Virus record (IMG/VR): IMGVR_UViG_3300009506_000199
Span: 1-23,286 of that record
Length of the DNA stretch: 23,286 bases
Strand: one strand, 5' to 3'
Source of the DNA: a virus
The first letter of the stretch is position 1. Each line of letters opens with the position of its first letter. This document shows positions 10,766-18,345 of this stretch, piece by piece. The notes beneath the pieces were generated by a model. The model saw nothing but the letters and a program-made list of their open reading frames with translations. It was not told where the DNA came from and did no database searches. A program made the translations under genes and the position numbers.

Positions 10766-11008
10766 ATGATGATCGCTTTCAATAAAACAGACCGTTGTAA
10801 ATTAAAATTATATAAAGAAGTTGTTGGCGAAGAGGTTTATTTCACACTTAGGCGTGAAATTTTTGACGAAGAACATTCTTCAAAATATAACAAAATCTTT
10901 GTTTTGGAGTCAATAGAGGTTTTGTCAAAAGTTAACATCGGCGAAAATAAAAAAATAGATAAACTTGAGCAAAGACATTCTGATCAAGTTTACAATTATC
11001 TAACCTAA
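10766..11008 (+). CDS. Hypothetical protein, 80 aa
   Basis: The ATG at 10766 is preferred to an upstream in-frame start at 10649, which would overlap the 10543 gene by over 100 bases; GAGAGG lies upstream at 10752-10757. It consists of strand-like segments (DRCKLKLYKEVVGEEVYFTL, KIFVLESIEVLSKVNI) and a charged C-terminus. No family recognised. Confidence 0.6.
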   Translation: MMIAFNKTDRCKLKLYKEVVGEEVYFTLRREIFDEEHSSKYNKIFVLESIEVLSKVNIGENKKIDKLEQRHSDQVYNYLT

Positions 11009-11033
11009 ATCAAAAATCAAAGGAAAATCTAAA

Positions 11034-11267
11034 ATGCAGTGCCCAAATTGCGGTAATATTGTTTTTAATTCAAATAATGTTACTGGTGATATTATTGAAT
11101 GTTGTTGCGGTATTTCTTTGTGTTTATGGCTAAAAAATGATATTAATGATGATGATGTCATCTTACAATTTAAAACTTTGAAAGTTTACAGAGGTATCAA
11201 TGAAATTAATTTACATCGCGGGCCCGTTCAGGGCAGGTACTCAATGGGAAATATTGCAAAACGTTAG
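11034..11267 (+). CDS. Zinc-ribbon protein, 77 aa
   Basis: N-terminal MQCPNCGNIVF and then IIECCCGISLCLWL give a CxxC...CxC arrangement of a small zinc ribbon. AAGGAAAATC precedes the ATG at 11021-11030. The 3' end overlaps the 11200 gene by 68 bases in another frame; the last ~20 codons may be fortuitous read-on into the start of that gene. Such ribbons usually bind nucleic acid or proteins; the role is unknown. Confidence 0.6.
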   Translation: MQCPNCGNIVFNSNNVTGDIIECCCGISLCLWLKNDINDDDVILQFKTLKVYRGINEINLHRGPVQGRYSMGNIAKR

Positions 11268-11574
11268 AAAAGCAGAAGAAAAATCGCTTGAAGTTTGGAG
11301 GAGCGACAATGTTCCAATAACGCCTCACATGTTAGGTAAAAATTTTTATGGCGAATTAGATGAAGTTTTTGTTCTTGACGGATTAATAAAAATTTTATCT
11401 AGATGTGATGGAGTATTGTTGCTTGATGATTGGTATAATAGTCGCGGAACTTTAACAGAATTAGGTTATTGTATCAATAATAATATTCCGTTTGACGTAA
11501 ATTTACCAAATTTGCTTAAAAAAATAAACGAAAAAAATGAATGTTTGGTTAGGTGCAAAATGATAGAGGAGTGA
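11200..11574 (+). CDS. Nucleoside 2-deoxyribosyltransferase-like protein, 124 aa
   Basis: The opening MKLIYIAGPFRA, the central ITPHMLGKNFYG and SRCDGVLLLDDWYNSRGTLT with ELGY (about 67-90) match the NDT/DUF4406 superfamily: a Rossmann-like fold whose GPF loop and SRGTxxEL helix carry the catalytic Glu (here E87). Family members exchange bases between deoxynucleosides or cleave nucleotides; phage copies may act in nucleotide salvage or in counter-defence, but the substrate cannot be read from sequence. Length is normal for the short DUF4406 type. It starts inside the zinc-ribbon gene, and a weak GGTATC precedes the ATG. Confidence 0.8.
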   Translation: MKLIYIAGPFRAGTQWEILQNVRKAEEKSLEVWRSDNVPITPHMLGKNFYGELDEVFVLDGLIKILSRCDGVLLLDDWYNSRGTLTELGYCINNNIPFDVNLPNLLKKINEKNECLVRCKMIEE

Positions 11575-11578
11575 AATT

Positions 11579-12256
11579 ATGAACGCTTCAGAAGCAAAGA
11601 AAATAATGAAAATGGGCGATACGTTTTCAAAATCAGAATTAAAAAAACAGTTTAGAAAACTATCATTAGAAAAACATCCTGATACTGGAGGAAGTTCCGA
11701 GTTGTTTATACAATTGGAAAAATCATATAAAATATTAGAATTTATAGCGATAGCGAATTATACTGACAACGAAGAATTGTTTATTAGTGGAAAAAACATA
11801 AAAGAATACGGATGTGGTTTACCAAATAATGTTAATGCTAAGACGTGCGAAAACTGCAATGGATTAGGCTATAAACAATTTGACAATTATGAATTTTGTT
11901 ATTGTGAGTGTGAAAAATGTCAAGGTACTGGGGTGCATTTTTATAAATGTAAAAAATGTTATGGAACTGGAATATATTTTGGAATTGGAAAAACAAAGGG
12001 TTGTAAATGCAAAAGCTGTAAAGGTACTGGTAAATTTTTTCCAAAATATAATTCTAAGCTTCCACCATCAATTTTTATAATTGATGGTGTAAAAACAAAA
12101 GTAAATAGATGTGAATTGTGTCGTGGTAGTGGAGAAATATTTGGTAGACGCAAAACAAAATATTATTTATCATGTGATATGTGTGACGGTATTGGCGAAA
12201 TACAAATATACAATCCTGTATTGCCAAAAGGATTGTTGATAGATATAAATACATGA
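11579..12256 (+). CDS. DnaJ-like cochaperone with six CxxCxGxG repeats, 225 aa
   Basis: Residues 14-55 form a J-domain (ELKKQFRKLSLEKHPDTGGS) with the HPD tripeptide at 33-35 that stimulates DnaK ATPase; helix I is poorly conserved. Then come six zinc-finger repeats: CENCNGLG (90), CEKCQGTG (111), CKKCYGTG (124), CKSCKGTG (144), CELCRGSG (178) and CDMCDGIG (199). Cellular DnaJ has four, so this protein has three potential zinc sites instead of two. The two C-terminal substrate-binding beta domains and the G/F linker are missing. It may redirect host DnaK to phage assembly or replication. GAGGAG at 11567-11572 precedes the ATG. The stop overlaps the 12253 start as ATGA. Confidence 0.88.
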   Translation: MNASEAKKIMKMGDTFSKSELKKQFRKLSLEKHPDTGGSSELFIQLEKSYKILEFIAIANYTDNEELFISGKNIKEYGCGLPNNVNAKTCENCNGLGYKQFDNYEFCYCECEKCQGTGVHFYKCKKCYGTGIYFGIGKTKGCKCKSCKGTGKFFPKYNSKLPPSIFIIDGVKTKVNRCELCRGSGEIFGRRKTKYYLSCDMCDGIGEIQIYNPVLPKGLLIDINT

Positions 12257-12825
12257 TTAAAACAAAAAAAGAATATTATGAAAATACATTCAATTTTAGA
12301 TGTGGGAATCATTTAAAATGTTGGAAAACCATAAAAGATTTATTTGATGATAAATATGACGGTTTTGTTTCTGCCAGAAATACAAAATTGAATGGGAATG
12401 TAATACCTAAAAAAAAACGTATTTATTATGCAAAAAAAGAAAATCTGATCAAAATTATTAGCGGATTTGGATATAATATTAATGATTATATTTTTTTCGA
12501 AGGACCACTCGATAAAGAACGTACGCTACAAGGAGAAATAACTTATACAGATAAATTATATTTACATTATACTTTTTCAAAAGTTCCGCTTGGTATTGCA
12601 TTAAATTCTGTTAAATATAAAAAATTTAATGCAACCAATCTTTCGGCTAAATTAATATTGAAAAAATATTGTGATGAAAAATCATATGATACTATTTTAG
12701 ATTTGTTGGATTATTATACTGATATTACAAATACATTGGTGCCGGTAATAGAATTTACGTGTTTTAATAAATCTGTTGGTGTTTTTAGCACAAATACTAT
12801 AATTTGGGAAGTTAGAAATTACTAA
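12253..12825 (+). CDS. Conserved-looking phage protein of unknown function, 190 aa
   Basis: ATGA-coupled to the DnaJ-like gene. The sequence has IYYAKKENLIKIISGFGYNI, NDYIFFEGPLDKERTLQGEI, LGIALNSVKYKKFNATNLSA and the end TNTIIWEVRNY. I have the impression of a widespread phage hypothetical family with NSVKYK and a terminal xxWEVR, but cannot name it. Alpha/beta, soluble. Tight coupling with the J-protein suggests a joint role. It is the last gene before the small-RNA unit at 12833. Confidence 0.7.
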   Translation: MIKTKKEYYENTFNFRCGNHLKCWKTIKDLFDDKYDGFVSARNTKLNGNVIPKKKRIYYAKKENLIKIISGFGYNINDYIFFEGPLDKERTLQGEITYTDKLYLHYTFSKVPLGIALNSVKYKKFNATNLSAKLILKKYCDEKSYDTILDLLDYYTDITNTLVPVIEFTCFNKSVGVFSTNTIIWEVRNY

Positions 12826-12832
12826 AAATTTG

Positions 12833-12861
12833 TTGACAAATTAAATGTTTTTGGTAATAAT
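12833..12861 (+). promoter_or_regulatory. Near-consensus promoter
   Basis: TTGACA (12833-12838), 17 bases, AATAAT (12856-12861). It stands alone in the gap after the 12253 gene and reads into a gene-free unit that ends at a strong terminator. Confidence 0.75.
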
Positions 12862-12867
12862 TAGAGA

Positions 12868-13031
12868 ATGATTTTAGTTAATTTTAAATAAAGGAGGTTT
12901 ATTATGTGGCTATAATTGCAGAAATGCAATTCTGAAAAGTTGCCAATATTTTTTTTAAATCAAGTTATTTAATTTTAAAAACGTGTTCGAAAATGGTTTT
13001 ACCGGTTCCATATCAAAAACCGGTTTTTTTT
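12868..13031 (+). ncRNA. Putative phage small RNA
   Basis: From a start expected near 12868 to the T tract at 13031 the transcript would be about 160 nt. It contains AAAGGAGG (12890-12897) followed by ATG 12904 and only three codons (MWL, stop), a perfect hairpin ATTGCA-GAAA-TGCAAT (12915-12930), an AT-rich middle and a terminator hairpin. No ORF over a few codons lies on this strand. It may act as a regulatory RNA, or the tiny ORF may hold ribosomes as a leader for the 13036 gene, which begins just after the terminator. Confidence 0.55.
13001..13031 (+). terminator. Intrinsic terminator
   Basis: ACCGGTT (13001-13007) pairs with AACCGGT (13018-13024), followed by seven more T. An alternative hairpin, GGTTTT (12995-13000) with AAAACC (13016-13021), is mutually exclusive with it, so switching is possible. 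Confidence 0.8.
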
Positions 13032-13035
13032 AAAC

Positions 13036-13242
13036 ATGGAAGAAATTTTTAGAAGAATAAATAATAGATATAGAATTTCATTAAATGAAAAAAATTGTGG
13101 AAATTGTAAAAATTTATTGAACGGTATTTGTAAAAAACTCGAATGTTCAATAGGATTGTATTTTATATGCAATTTGTATGAGGAACGAGATGGAAAAAAA
13201 GTTAAATCAATTGATAGAAGAAATAAAAAAATATCAACCTAA
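13036..13242 (+). CDS. Small cysteine-rich protein, 68 aa
   Basis: CGNCKNLLNGICKKLECSIG followed by LYFIC carries five cysteines in a zinc-finger-like pattern (CxxC...C...C) in a basic protein. Comparable short CxNCxNL...C proteins are common in phages and remain uncharacterised. No strong ribosome binding site is seen: the ATG comes five bases after the T tract of the terminator, so it may be expressed by read-through. It overlaps the 13190 gene. Confidence 0.55.
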   Translation: MEEIFRRINNRYRISLNEKNCGNCKNLLNGICKKLECSIGLYFICNLYEERDGKKVKSIDRRNKKIST

Positions 13243-13795
13243 ATTTGAAATAAGATTCAAATCTGAATCGCTTCTTAATAAAATAATATCAAAAATACTG
13301 TTTTTTAATAAAAATTATATGACAGGCTCTACAACGACGCTTTTTAAAAAAGTATATTTTACGGACAAAGAATTTTTCGATAGAAATCCACATTTAGTTT
13401 TTTGGATATTGGCTCATGAATTTGTGCATATATATGATTCTACTGAAAGACCAATATTATTCGAATTATTGTATCTATTTCCACAAATACTTTCGTTGTT
13501 TGCATTTTTAACATTTATCAATCCTTGGTTTTTGTTGTGTTTAATTTTTTTAGCACCTATACCGGCACCTTTTCGTAAATGGTATGAGACAAGAGGATAT
13601 GCTATGTCATATTATTGTAAAACTAGAATGGTAAAAAATTTTGATTCGGCATTAGCTCTAAAAAAAATTGATGAGAAATTTTCTGGACCATATTATTATT
13701 ACATGTGGCCATTAGGTAGTGTTGCTGAAGATATATATTTTCATAAAAGAGATGAAATTCCATTTTTAATCGTAAAGAAAATATTGGATGAGTAA
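13190..13795 (+). CDS. Membrane-associated HExxH metalloprotease-like protein, 201 aa
   Basis: Residues 72-82 (WILAHEFVHIY) contain the zinc-binding HExxH motif (HEFVH, 76-80), and residues 131-138 (WYETRGYA) supply a downstream Glu of the type that forms the third ligand in gluzincin-like peptidases. Two hydrophobic segments (about 92-111 and 112-126) lie between the motifs, predicting membrane anchoring as a hairpin. An in-frame ATG at 13178 exists, but GAGG at 13180-13183 fits the start at 13190. The substrate is unknown; phage and prophage genomes carry such peptidases near regulator genes or as small accessory enzymes. It overlaps both neighbours. Confidence 0.75.
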   Translation: MEKKLNQLIEEIKKYQPKFEIRFKSESLLNKIISKILFFNKNYMTGSTTTLFKKVYFTDKEFFDRNPHLVFWILAHEFVHIYDSTERPILFELLYLFPQILSLFAFLTFINPWFLLCLIFLAPIPAPFRKWYETRGYAMSYYCKTRMVKNFDSALALKKIDEKFSGPYYYYMWPLGSVAEDIYFHKRDEIPFLIVKKILDE

Positions 13796-14129
13796 AAAGT
13801 ATATTTTTGGTAAATTTTATAAAAAAAATGGTAAATGGTTGTATGTGTGCAAAAACGATATAATTACCAGATATGTTTTCGGGAAATATAACATTGTTAT
13901 ATCTTTGTATGATAAAAAACAAATTCTTGAACTAAAAGGATTACAAAAATTAGTTTTTAATTGTACTTTTAGATCGTTAAAACTTTATGAATTTAAATTT
14001 TTCGTAAAGACTTTTACAAAAAAACCAAATATTTTAACACTTTCGAATGATGATGATTGGCTGAAATATAGTGAAATTTTTTACGATATACGCGTTAGGA
14101 CAGATAAAATAAGAAAAATATTAAAATAA
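13788..14129 (+). CDS. Hypothetical basic protein, 113 aa
   Basis: Very Lys-rich and aromatic protein with repeated strand-like segments (KYIFGKFYKKNGKWLYVCKN, FGKYNIVISLYDKK, LYEFKFFVKTFTKK). It overlaps the end of the metalloprotease gene by eight bases. It shares GKFYKKNGKW-like openings with many phage beta-rich proteins, but no specific family is recognised. Confidence 0.6.
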   Translation: MSKKYIFGKFYKKNGKWLYVCKNDIITRYVFGKYNIVISLYDKKQILELKGLQKLVFNCTFRSLKLYEFKFFVKTFTKKPNILTLSNDDDWLKYSEIFYDIRVRTDKIRKILK

Positions 14130-14200
14130 ATTGAATAAAATAGCTATTTAACTTTACTTATTATCTAAAATAATTTATTTAAAAATTGAAAGGAGGGTTG

Positions 14201-14386
14201 ATGAAAAACTCTAATAAAAAAATTAAAAAAACCCCCCTATTTAAGGTTATTTTTGCGCTTGAATGTGGTGGTGGAAGTGTTTTAATTAATGGCGAATCAA
14301 AGAACGATATTGAAAAAATGTTAAAAAAAACATTTCCCGATACTCATGAGAAAATAAAGTTAATCGAGGAGTATGTAAATGGATAA
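14201..14386 (+). CDS. Small hypothetical protein, 61 aa
   Basis: ATG 14201 has AAAGGAGGG at 14189-14197; the in-frame TTG at 14186 overlaps this site and is rejected. The body ALECGGGSVLINGESKNDIE then EMLKK-type helix is a short alpha/beta unit similar to small phage proteins near terminase genes. It overlaps the next gene by eight bases. A 71-base AT-rich spacer precedes it, in which I see no clear promoter. Confidence 0.65.
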   Translation: MKNSNKKIKKTPLFKVIFALECGGGSVLINGESKNDIEKMLKKTFPDTHEKIKLIEEYVNG

Positions 14387-14594
14387 TATTAAAATAATTG
14401 GCAAATGTGTAAAAAAAGGTGATAAAGAAATAAGAACATTAACTTTAGATTCATACATTTATGATGAAATACCAGAAGATGGTATTGTTATTAAAACAAT
14501 AATTAACGGTGTATCTCGAAACATTTATTTAAGAGAAAGTGATATTGATAAAGCTTTAACAAATAGCGAATATTTAGAATTATCGAGTTGGTAA
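14379..14594 (+). CDS. Small hypothetical protein, 71 aa
   Basis: Mostly beta (KIIGKCVKKGDKEIRTLTLD, GIVIKTIINGVSRNIYLRES) with a short C-terminal helix. GAGGAG at 14366-14371 precedes the ATG. Its stop codon directly abuts the ATG of the putative small terminase (TAAATG), so it belongs to the packaging operon. Function unknown. Confidence 0.65.
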   Translation: MDNIKIIGKCVKKGDKEIRTLTLDSYIYDEIPEDGIVIKTIINGVSRNIYLRESDIDKALTNSEYLELSSW

Positions 14595-15233
14595 ATGGCG
14601 AATGTGTTAACAAAAAGACTTGAACGTATAGGTTTATTTTTTGAGTTACTGTCTGAAGGAAAAAAAATAGATGAAATATCAGATATAATGGGTTTAGAAA
14701 ATGATGAATTGCTAAAACTCAAAAAAGATTTGATAGAAGAAAAGTCTTCTGATATTAAAAATAAACCTATTGAACATGTTTATTTCGAATACTTTTTAAA
14801 TCAACTAGATAATATAAATGAATTAACAAATTTAATACTTAAATTTGATGGAAATTCGCGCAATTATGGTGGTGTTGTTAGTGCTATTAGGGCGCGTTCA
14901 GAAATTTATGATAAAATTTTAGATCGTGGACAAAATCTAGGTGTTATTAAAAAAACTCCATCCCATGTAAAAAATGAACATTCGGTTTTAATTGCAGATT
15001 TAAGTTCGAATGAATTGAGAAAGGCAATAGTAGAGCAATATCGAAAGATTGCAAAACTTACATCAGAAACTGTAAATGATAATATAGTTAATATACCTAT
15101 TGGTCCTTTACATTATGGCGATGAAAAAGCTTTACCTGAAGTGATAAATATTGAACAAGATAAAGTTAAAGTAGAATATATAAAACCTAAAAAAAAGAAA
15201 AAAAAGAAGAAAAAGAAAAATGAAGAAATATAG
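14595..15233 (+). CDS. Putative terminase small subunit, 212 aa
   Basis: Assignment is by position (upstream of the large terminase, before the portal) and by architecture. An N-terminal helix-turn-helix-like segment (about 22-47, GKKIDEISDIMGLENDELL) could recognise the packaging site, followed by a helical middle (YFEYFLNQLDNINELTNLIL; IRARSEIYDKIL) that could form the ring. The C-terminus is a run of about eleven lysines from an A-rich tract (15189-15223), unusual for this family. The stop overlaps the amidase start by 14 bases. Other DNA-binding regulators would look similar, so this is a moderate call. Confidence 0.6.
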   Translation: MANVLTKRLERIGLFFELLSEGKKIDEISDIMGLENDELLKLKKDLIEEKSSDIKNKPIEHVYFEYFLNQLDNINELTNLILKFDGNSRNYGGVVSAIRARSEIYDKILDRGQNLGVIKKTPSHVKNEHSVLIADLSSNELRKAIVEQYRKIAKLTSETVNDNIVNIPIGPLHYGDEKALPEVINIEQDKVKVEYIKPKKKKKKKKKKNEEI

Positions 15234-16005
15234 TTTTACTAGAGATTTTAATAAAAAAAATACATTTGTGCTTGGTCGTTGTGAATACGACATAGGTGTT
15301 AAGGTTATAAAATGGTATGATGAGAACGGATACGACGGTTATAAAAGACCGCTTAGGATAAAACATCGCACAAAACCTATAAAACAGTTGTTAGTGCATC
15401 ATTCCGGACAGGATAGATTAAATCCGGGCGTAATGTATCATGTGCTGTGGGATAAAAGGAATTTATCTGTTCATTTTGCATATGATGAACCTTTTGGTGA
15501 ACCAACAATTTATCAATTTGTTGACGCCGACGAAATTTGCGCTCATGCGGGCCAAATGAACCCAACATCTATTGGAATTGAGATTTGTCATTATCCATCG
15601 GCATGGATAGACCCGCTTTATTATGATGAAGTTAGAAATTTAAAAAATGGGAATGTACCTCATCAGACGATTGAGCAACCAGTATTTAATAAAATACGTA
15701 CTGTATACCGTATGACAGACGCTACATTGGACGCTGTTGCTCGTTTGTATGCTGGGTGTTGGGTAGCACTATTGCAGCAACATGAACGACCATGGAATGC
15801 TTATTTTGAACCACCAAAATTTCCTAGAATTAACGATGAAATACCATTTGAGACGGTAAAACATCCAAATGAACATTGGGGATTAATCGCACATCGTCAT
15901 TGTTCTAAGAATAAATGGGATCCTTCTGGTATGGAATTTGAATTGTTTGAGAAAAAAGTTAAATGTTATTGGGAAAAATTTACAGAAGTTTTTAAATCTT
16001 GGTAA
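15220..16005 (+). CDS. N-acetylmuramoyl-L-alanine amidase (Amidase_2/PGRP fold) endolysin, 261 aa
   Basis: KQLLVHHSGQ (55-64) gives the first zinc ligand of the T7-lysozyme-like amidase fold. SVHFAYDEPFGEPTIYQFVD and ICAHAGQMNPTSIGIEICHY (106-124) are its core strands; GLIAHRHCSKNKWDPSG (221-237) supplies the other ligands (H225 or H227 and D234) and the catalytic Lys. Such enzymes cleave the amide bond between MurNAc and L-alanine for host lysis. The domain fills the protein; no cell-wall-binding repeat and no signal peptide is seen, so export would need a holin. Its place between small and large terminase, not next to a holin, is unusual. The start lies inside the lysine tract of the previous gene, without a good ribosome binding site. 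Confidence 0.85.
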   Translation: MKKYSFTRDFNKKNTFVLGRCEYDIGVKVIKWYDENGYDGYKRPLRIKHRTKPIKQLLVHHSGQDRLNPGVMYHVLWDKRNLSVHFAYDEPFGEPTIYQFVDADEICAHAGQMNPTSIGIEICHYPSAWIDPLYYDEVRNLKNGNVPHQTIEQPVFNKIRTVYRMTDATLDAVARLYAGCWVALLQQHERPWNAYFEPPKFPRINDEIPFETVKHPNEHWGLIAHRHCSKNKWDPSGMEFELFEKKVKCYWEKFTEVFKSW

Positions 16006-16068
16006 CCTCTTTTTTTACCCCGTTTTCTAGACAAAAATAATATCAATTTGTAATATTGCTGTGAATAT

Positions 16069-16132
16069 TGCCCCAAGTGGCTAAAAGCCATAGACCCGCG
16101 TTTCGCTCAGATGCCAAGGGTTGTCAAGGGCA
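16069..16132 (+). promoter_or_regulatory. Possible structured leader of the 16154 gene
   Basis: In an otherwise gene-free, GC-richer stretch, TGCCC (16069-16073) can pair with GGGCA (16128-16132), enclosing the hairpins TGGC-TAAAA-GCCA (16078-16090) and GCG-TTT-CGC (16098-16106). It could stabilise the mRNA of the abundant virion-like genes downstream. No promoter is clear. Confidence 0.3.
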
Positions 16133-16153
16133 GATACACTAAGGAGGTGTAAT

Positions 16154-16453
16154 ATGAGCAGTGGTGTGACAAGAAGTATGTCCGGTTCTTTTGTTGGTAC
16201 TGCCGCAACGGTAAGCATTAGAACTCTTAATTTTCGCCCCAAATTTGTAAAAATTATTAATGCAACTGGTGTTTGTTTTGCCGAATGGTGTTCTTCCATG
16301 CCTGATGCGAGTGCCATGAAGACTGTTACGGCAGGAACAACGTCGTATATTACTACTTTGGGGATTACTCCTTTGTCGAATGGTTTTTCACTTGGTGCAG
16401 ATACTGATCTTAATGTCGCTGCTGAGACCGTTTATTGGTTCGCTACTGAATGA
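16154..16453 (+). CDS. Small virion-like protein, 99 aa
   Basis: Start at ATG 16154 with consensus AAGGAGGTG (16141-16149); an in-frame upstream start at 16121 is rejected. The protein is a beta-rich Ala/Thr/Ser/Gly-rich domain (GSFVGTAATVSIRTLNFRPK then KVTAGTTSYITT-type strands), with PKFVKIINATGVCFAEWCSS, a pattern typical of phage head decoration or tail-associated proteins. Composition is closer to balanced than the regulatory genes, as expected for an abundant protein. It is followed by the similarly built 16461 gene. No specific family is named. Confidence 0.65.
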   Translation: MSSGVTRSMSGSFVGTAATVSIRTLNFRPKFVKIINATGVCFAEWCSSMPDASAMKTVTAGTTSYITTLGITPLSNGFSLGADTDLNVAAETVYWFATE

Positions 16454-16460
16454 GTAAATA

Positions 16461-16823
16461 ATGCCGCAATATATCAAATATAGTCCAGAATATATTTTAC
16501 ATAGAAGTGGGATAACGGCTGCGGATTCTACTTTTACAAGTTATGATCATGGTGTTAATACATCGTATTATAAAAAGGCTAACATCCAAGTGGTTCCTAG
16601 CGGTGGTGCTAATCCTACAGTAAATGTGATGTGGTGGTGCGAAAGTGCTTCTAAGTTCATAAATGAACATGTTGCTATAGAAAAAGCAGGAATAGGCGCT
16701 AACACTCCTTTTGAATTTACAGTTGATTGTTTGCGTAGAACAATGTTTGTTGCTGTTTCAGCTATTTCTACAGGTAGCGTTGATATTTTAGTTTCCGGCG
16801 CTGATTTGGCTCATCCAGAGTAA
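16461..16823 (+). CDS. Small virion-like protein, 120 aa
   Basis: Seven bases after the previous gene. Beta-rich with ANIQVVPSGGANPTVNVMWW, then FEFTVDCLRRTMFVAVSAIS and GSVDILVSGADLAHPE. The strand pattern and composition indicate a structural protein, perhaps a partner of the 16154 product in the same particle. No ribosome binding site is obvious and translation may be coupled. It lies just upstream of the large terminase. Confidence 0.65.
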   Translation: MPQYIKYSPEYILHRSGITAADSTFTSYDHGVNTSYYKKANIQVVPSGGANPTVNVMWWCESASKFINEHVAIEKAGIGANTPFEFTVDCLRRTMFVAVSAISTGSVDILVSGADLAHPE

Positions 16824-16829
16824 AAACTA

Positions 16830-18329
16830 ATGAAAAACTCAGAAGTTGAATACTTGAGAAAACACTCAAAAGAACGAAAAATACCATTCATAGATAGACA
16901 TAAAATAAAAAATGCCGAACGCTCTGAACTTTTAGAATATTATGGTTTTTCAGTATCTCTTTATAATCAGTGGTTAAAAAAACAAATAATTGAAAATAAT
17001 AGAATAGATCTTTTAGCAACTGAAATACTTGGATATATAGTCAAACCATTTCATTTTTCTATGATGAAATTTCAATTCTTGCATCCTAATAATTTACAAC
17101 TTGTTTATCGTGGTTCTGGAAAAACTAGTATCTGCACTGTTACAAAATCTGTGCATGTTTTATTAAAAGATCCTAATCTCAGAATTCTTATTGCATCAAA
17201 AACAACTGGCAATGCAGAAAGTTTTTTAAAAGAAATAAAAGCACATTTTGAAAGAGATAAACTTGTAGAAATGTTTGGAACGTATTATGACAGAAATAGA
17301 AAATGGGATAATAGAGAAATTGAAATTGCTCAGAGAACAAAAATAACCAAAGAAAGCACTATAACTTGTATTGGTATTGATGGAACAGTTGTTTCTAAAC
17401 ATTACGATATTATTTTTTCTGACGATTTAGTAGACCAGAATAATTCTCTCACTGAATATATGAGAGAGAAAACGAAAGATTTTTATTATTCAGCAATTTG
17501 CCCAACTTTAGAACCGCCAGATAAAAACGTTCCACATAGAGGCGAACATCATAGACAAGGAACACGCTTTCATTATAACGATCTTTATGGACACCTTATT
17601 GAAAATGAATTGGCTGAACATTATCAACGAATAATGGGAATAAATGAATTAGGTCAAACTGTTTGGCCAGAAAAACATTCTCCTGAATGGTTTGAACAAC
17701 AGAGAAAAGAATTAGGAATAATAAGATTTAATGCTCAGTATTTATGTGATGCAGAGTATATGAAAGGAAAAATATTTTCATATGATGATTGTCAATTAAT
17801 TAAAAAAGACGATTTGCCAAAAGAAATTAGTTATTATATGGGTATTGATTTAGCTATTGGTGAAAAAGATCAAAACGACAATTTTGTTATTGTTATTATT
17901 GGTAAGAAAGACGATTTTTATTATCTTGTTGATTTTTATGAGGGGCAAATAAGATTTAGCGATCAAACAAAAAAAATAAGATCATATTATCAAAAATACG
18001 ATCCGGTTAAGGCACTCATAGAAACTAATGCATATCAAGAAGCACAATACCAAAATTTAAAAGATAAATATCCAGATATGCGAATAAAACCTAAAAAACA
18101 AAATAGAGATAAAATTTCAAGAGCTTGGAAAAGATCATCTGATTTTGACGACAAGAGAGTTTTTATATTGGATACGCCAAAATCTTATATAGCAATTGAG
18201 AGATTAGTTTTGTTTCCTGATGGAGCTGGCTCTAAAGATTTTTTTGATGCTTTAGATTTGGCTTTTTCCGCATCAAAAATGAAAAATAAAAAAAGACGGG
18301 AACATGAACCAGGTTTGTTTGGTTTTTAA
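16830..18329 (+). CDS. terL: Terminase large subunit, 499 aa
   Basis: ATP-driven DNA packaging motor and endonuclease. The Walker A-like LVYRGSGKTS (91-100) is followed by a coupling region IASKTTGNAES and Walker B HYDIIFSDDLVD (191-202). The RNase H-like nuclease domain starts at about 335 with YYMGIDLAIGEKDQNDNFVI (D340), ALIETNAYQ (E398) and FFDALDLAFS (D473, D476), the usual acidic triad with extra acid. Length is normal for the family. RFHYNDLYGHL after the ATPase core is typical of the PBSX/SPP1-like group. Starts six bases after the previous gene with no clear ribosome binding site. Confidence 0.95.
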   Translation: MKNSEVEYLRKHSKERKIPFIDRHKIKNAERSELLEYYGFSVSLYNQWLKKQIIENNRIDLLATEILGYIVKPFHFSMMKFQFLHPNNLQLVYRGSGKTSICTVTKSVHVLLKDPNLRILIASKTTGNAESFLKEIKAHFERDKLVEMFGTYYDRNRKWDNREIEIAQRTKITKESTITCIGIDGTVVSKHYDIIFSDDLVDQNNSLTEYMREKTKDFYYSAICPTLEPPDKNVPHRGEHHRQGTRFHYNDLYGHLIENELAEHYQRIMGINELGQTVWPEKHSPEWFEQQRKELGIIRFNAQYLCDAEYMKGKIFSYDDCQLIKKDDLPKEISYYMGIDLAIGEKDQNDNFVIVIIGKKDDFYYLVDFYEGQIRFSDQTKKIRSYYQKYDPVKALIETNAYQEAQYQNLKDKYPDMRIKPKKQNRDKISRAWKRSSDFDDKRVFILDTPKSYIAIERLVLFPDGAGSKDFFDALDLAFSASKMKNKKRREHEPGLFGF

Positions 18330-18345
18330 ATTATAGGATAAAAAA

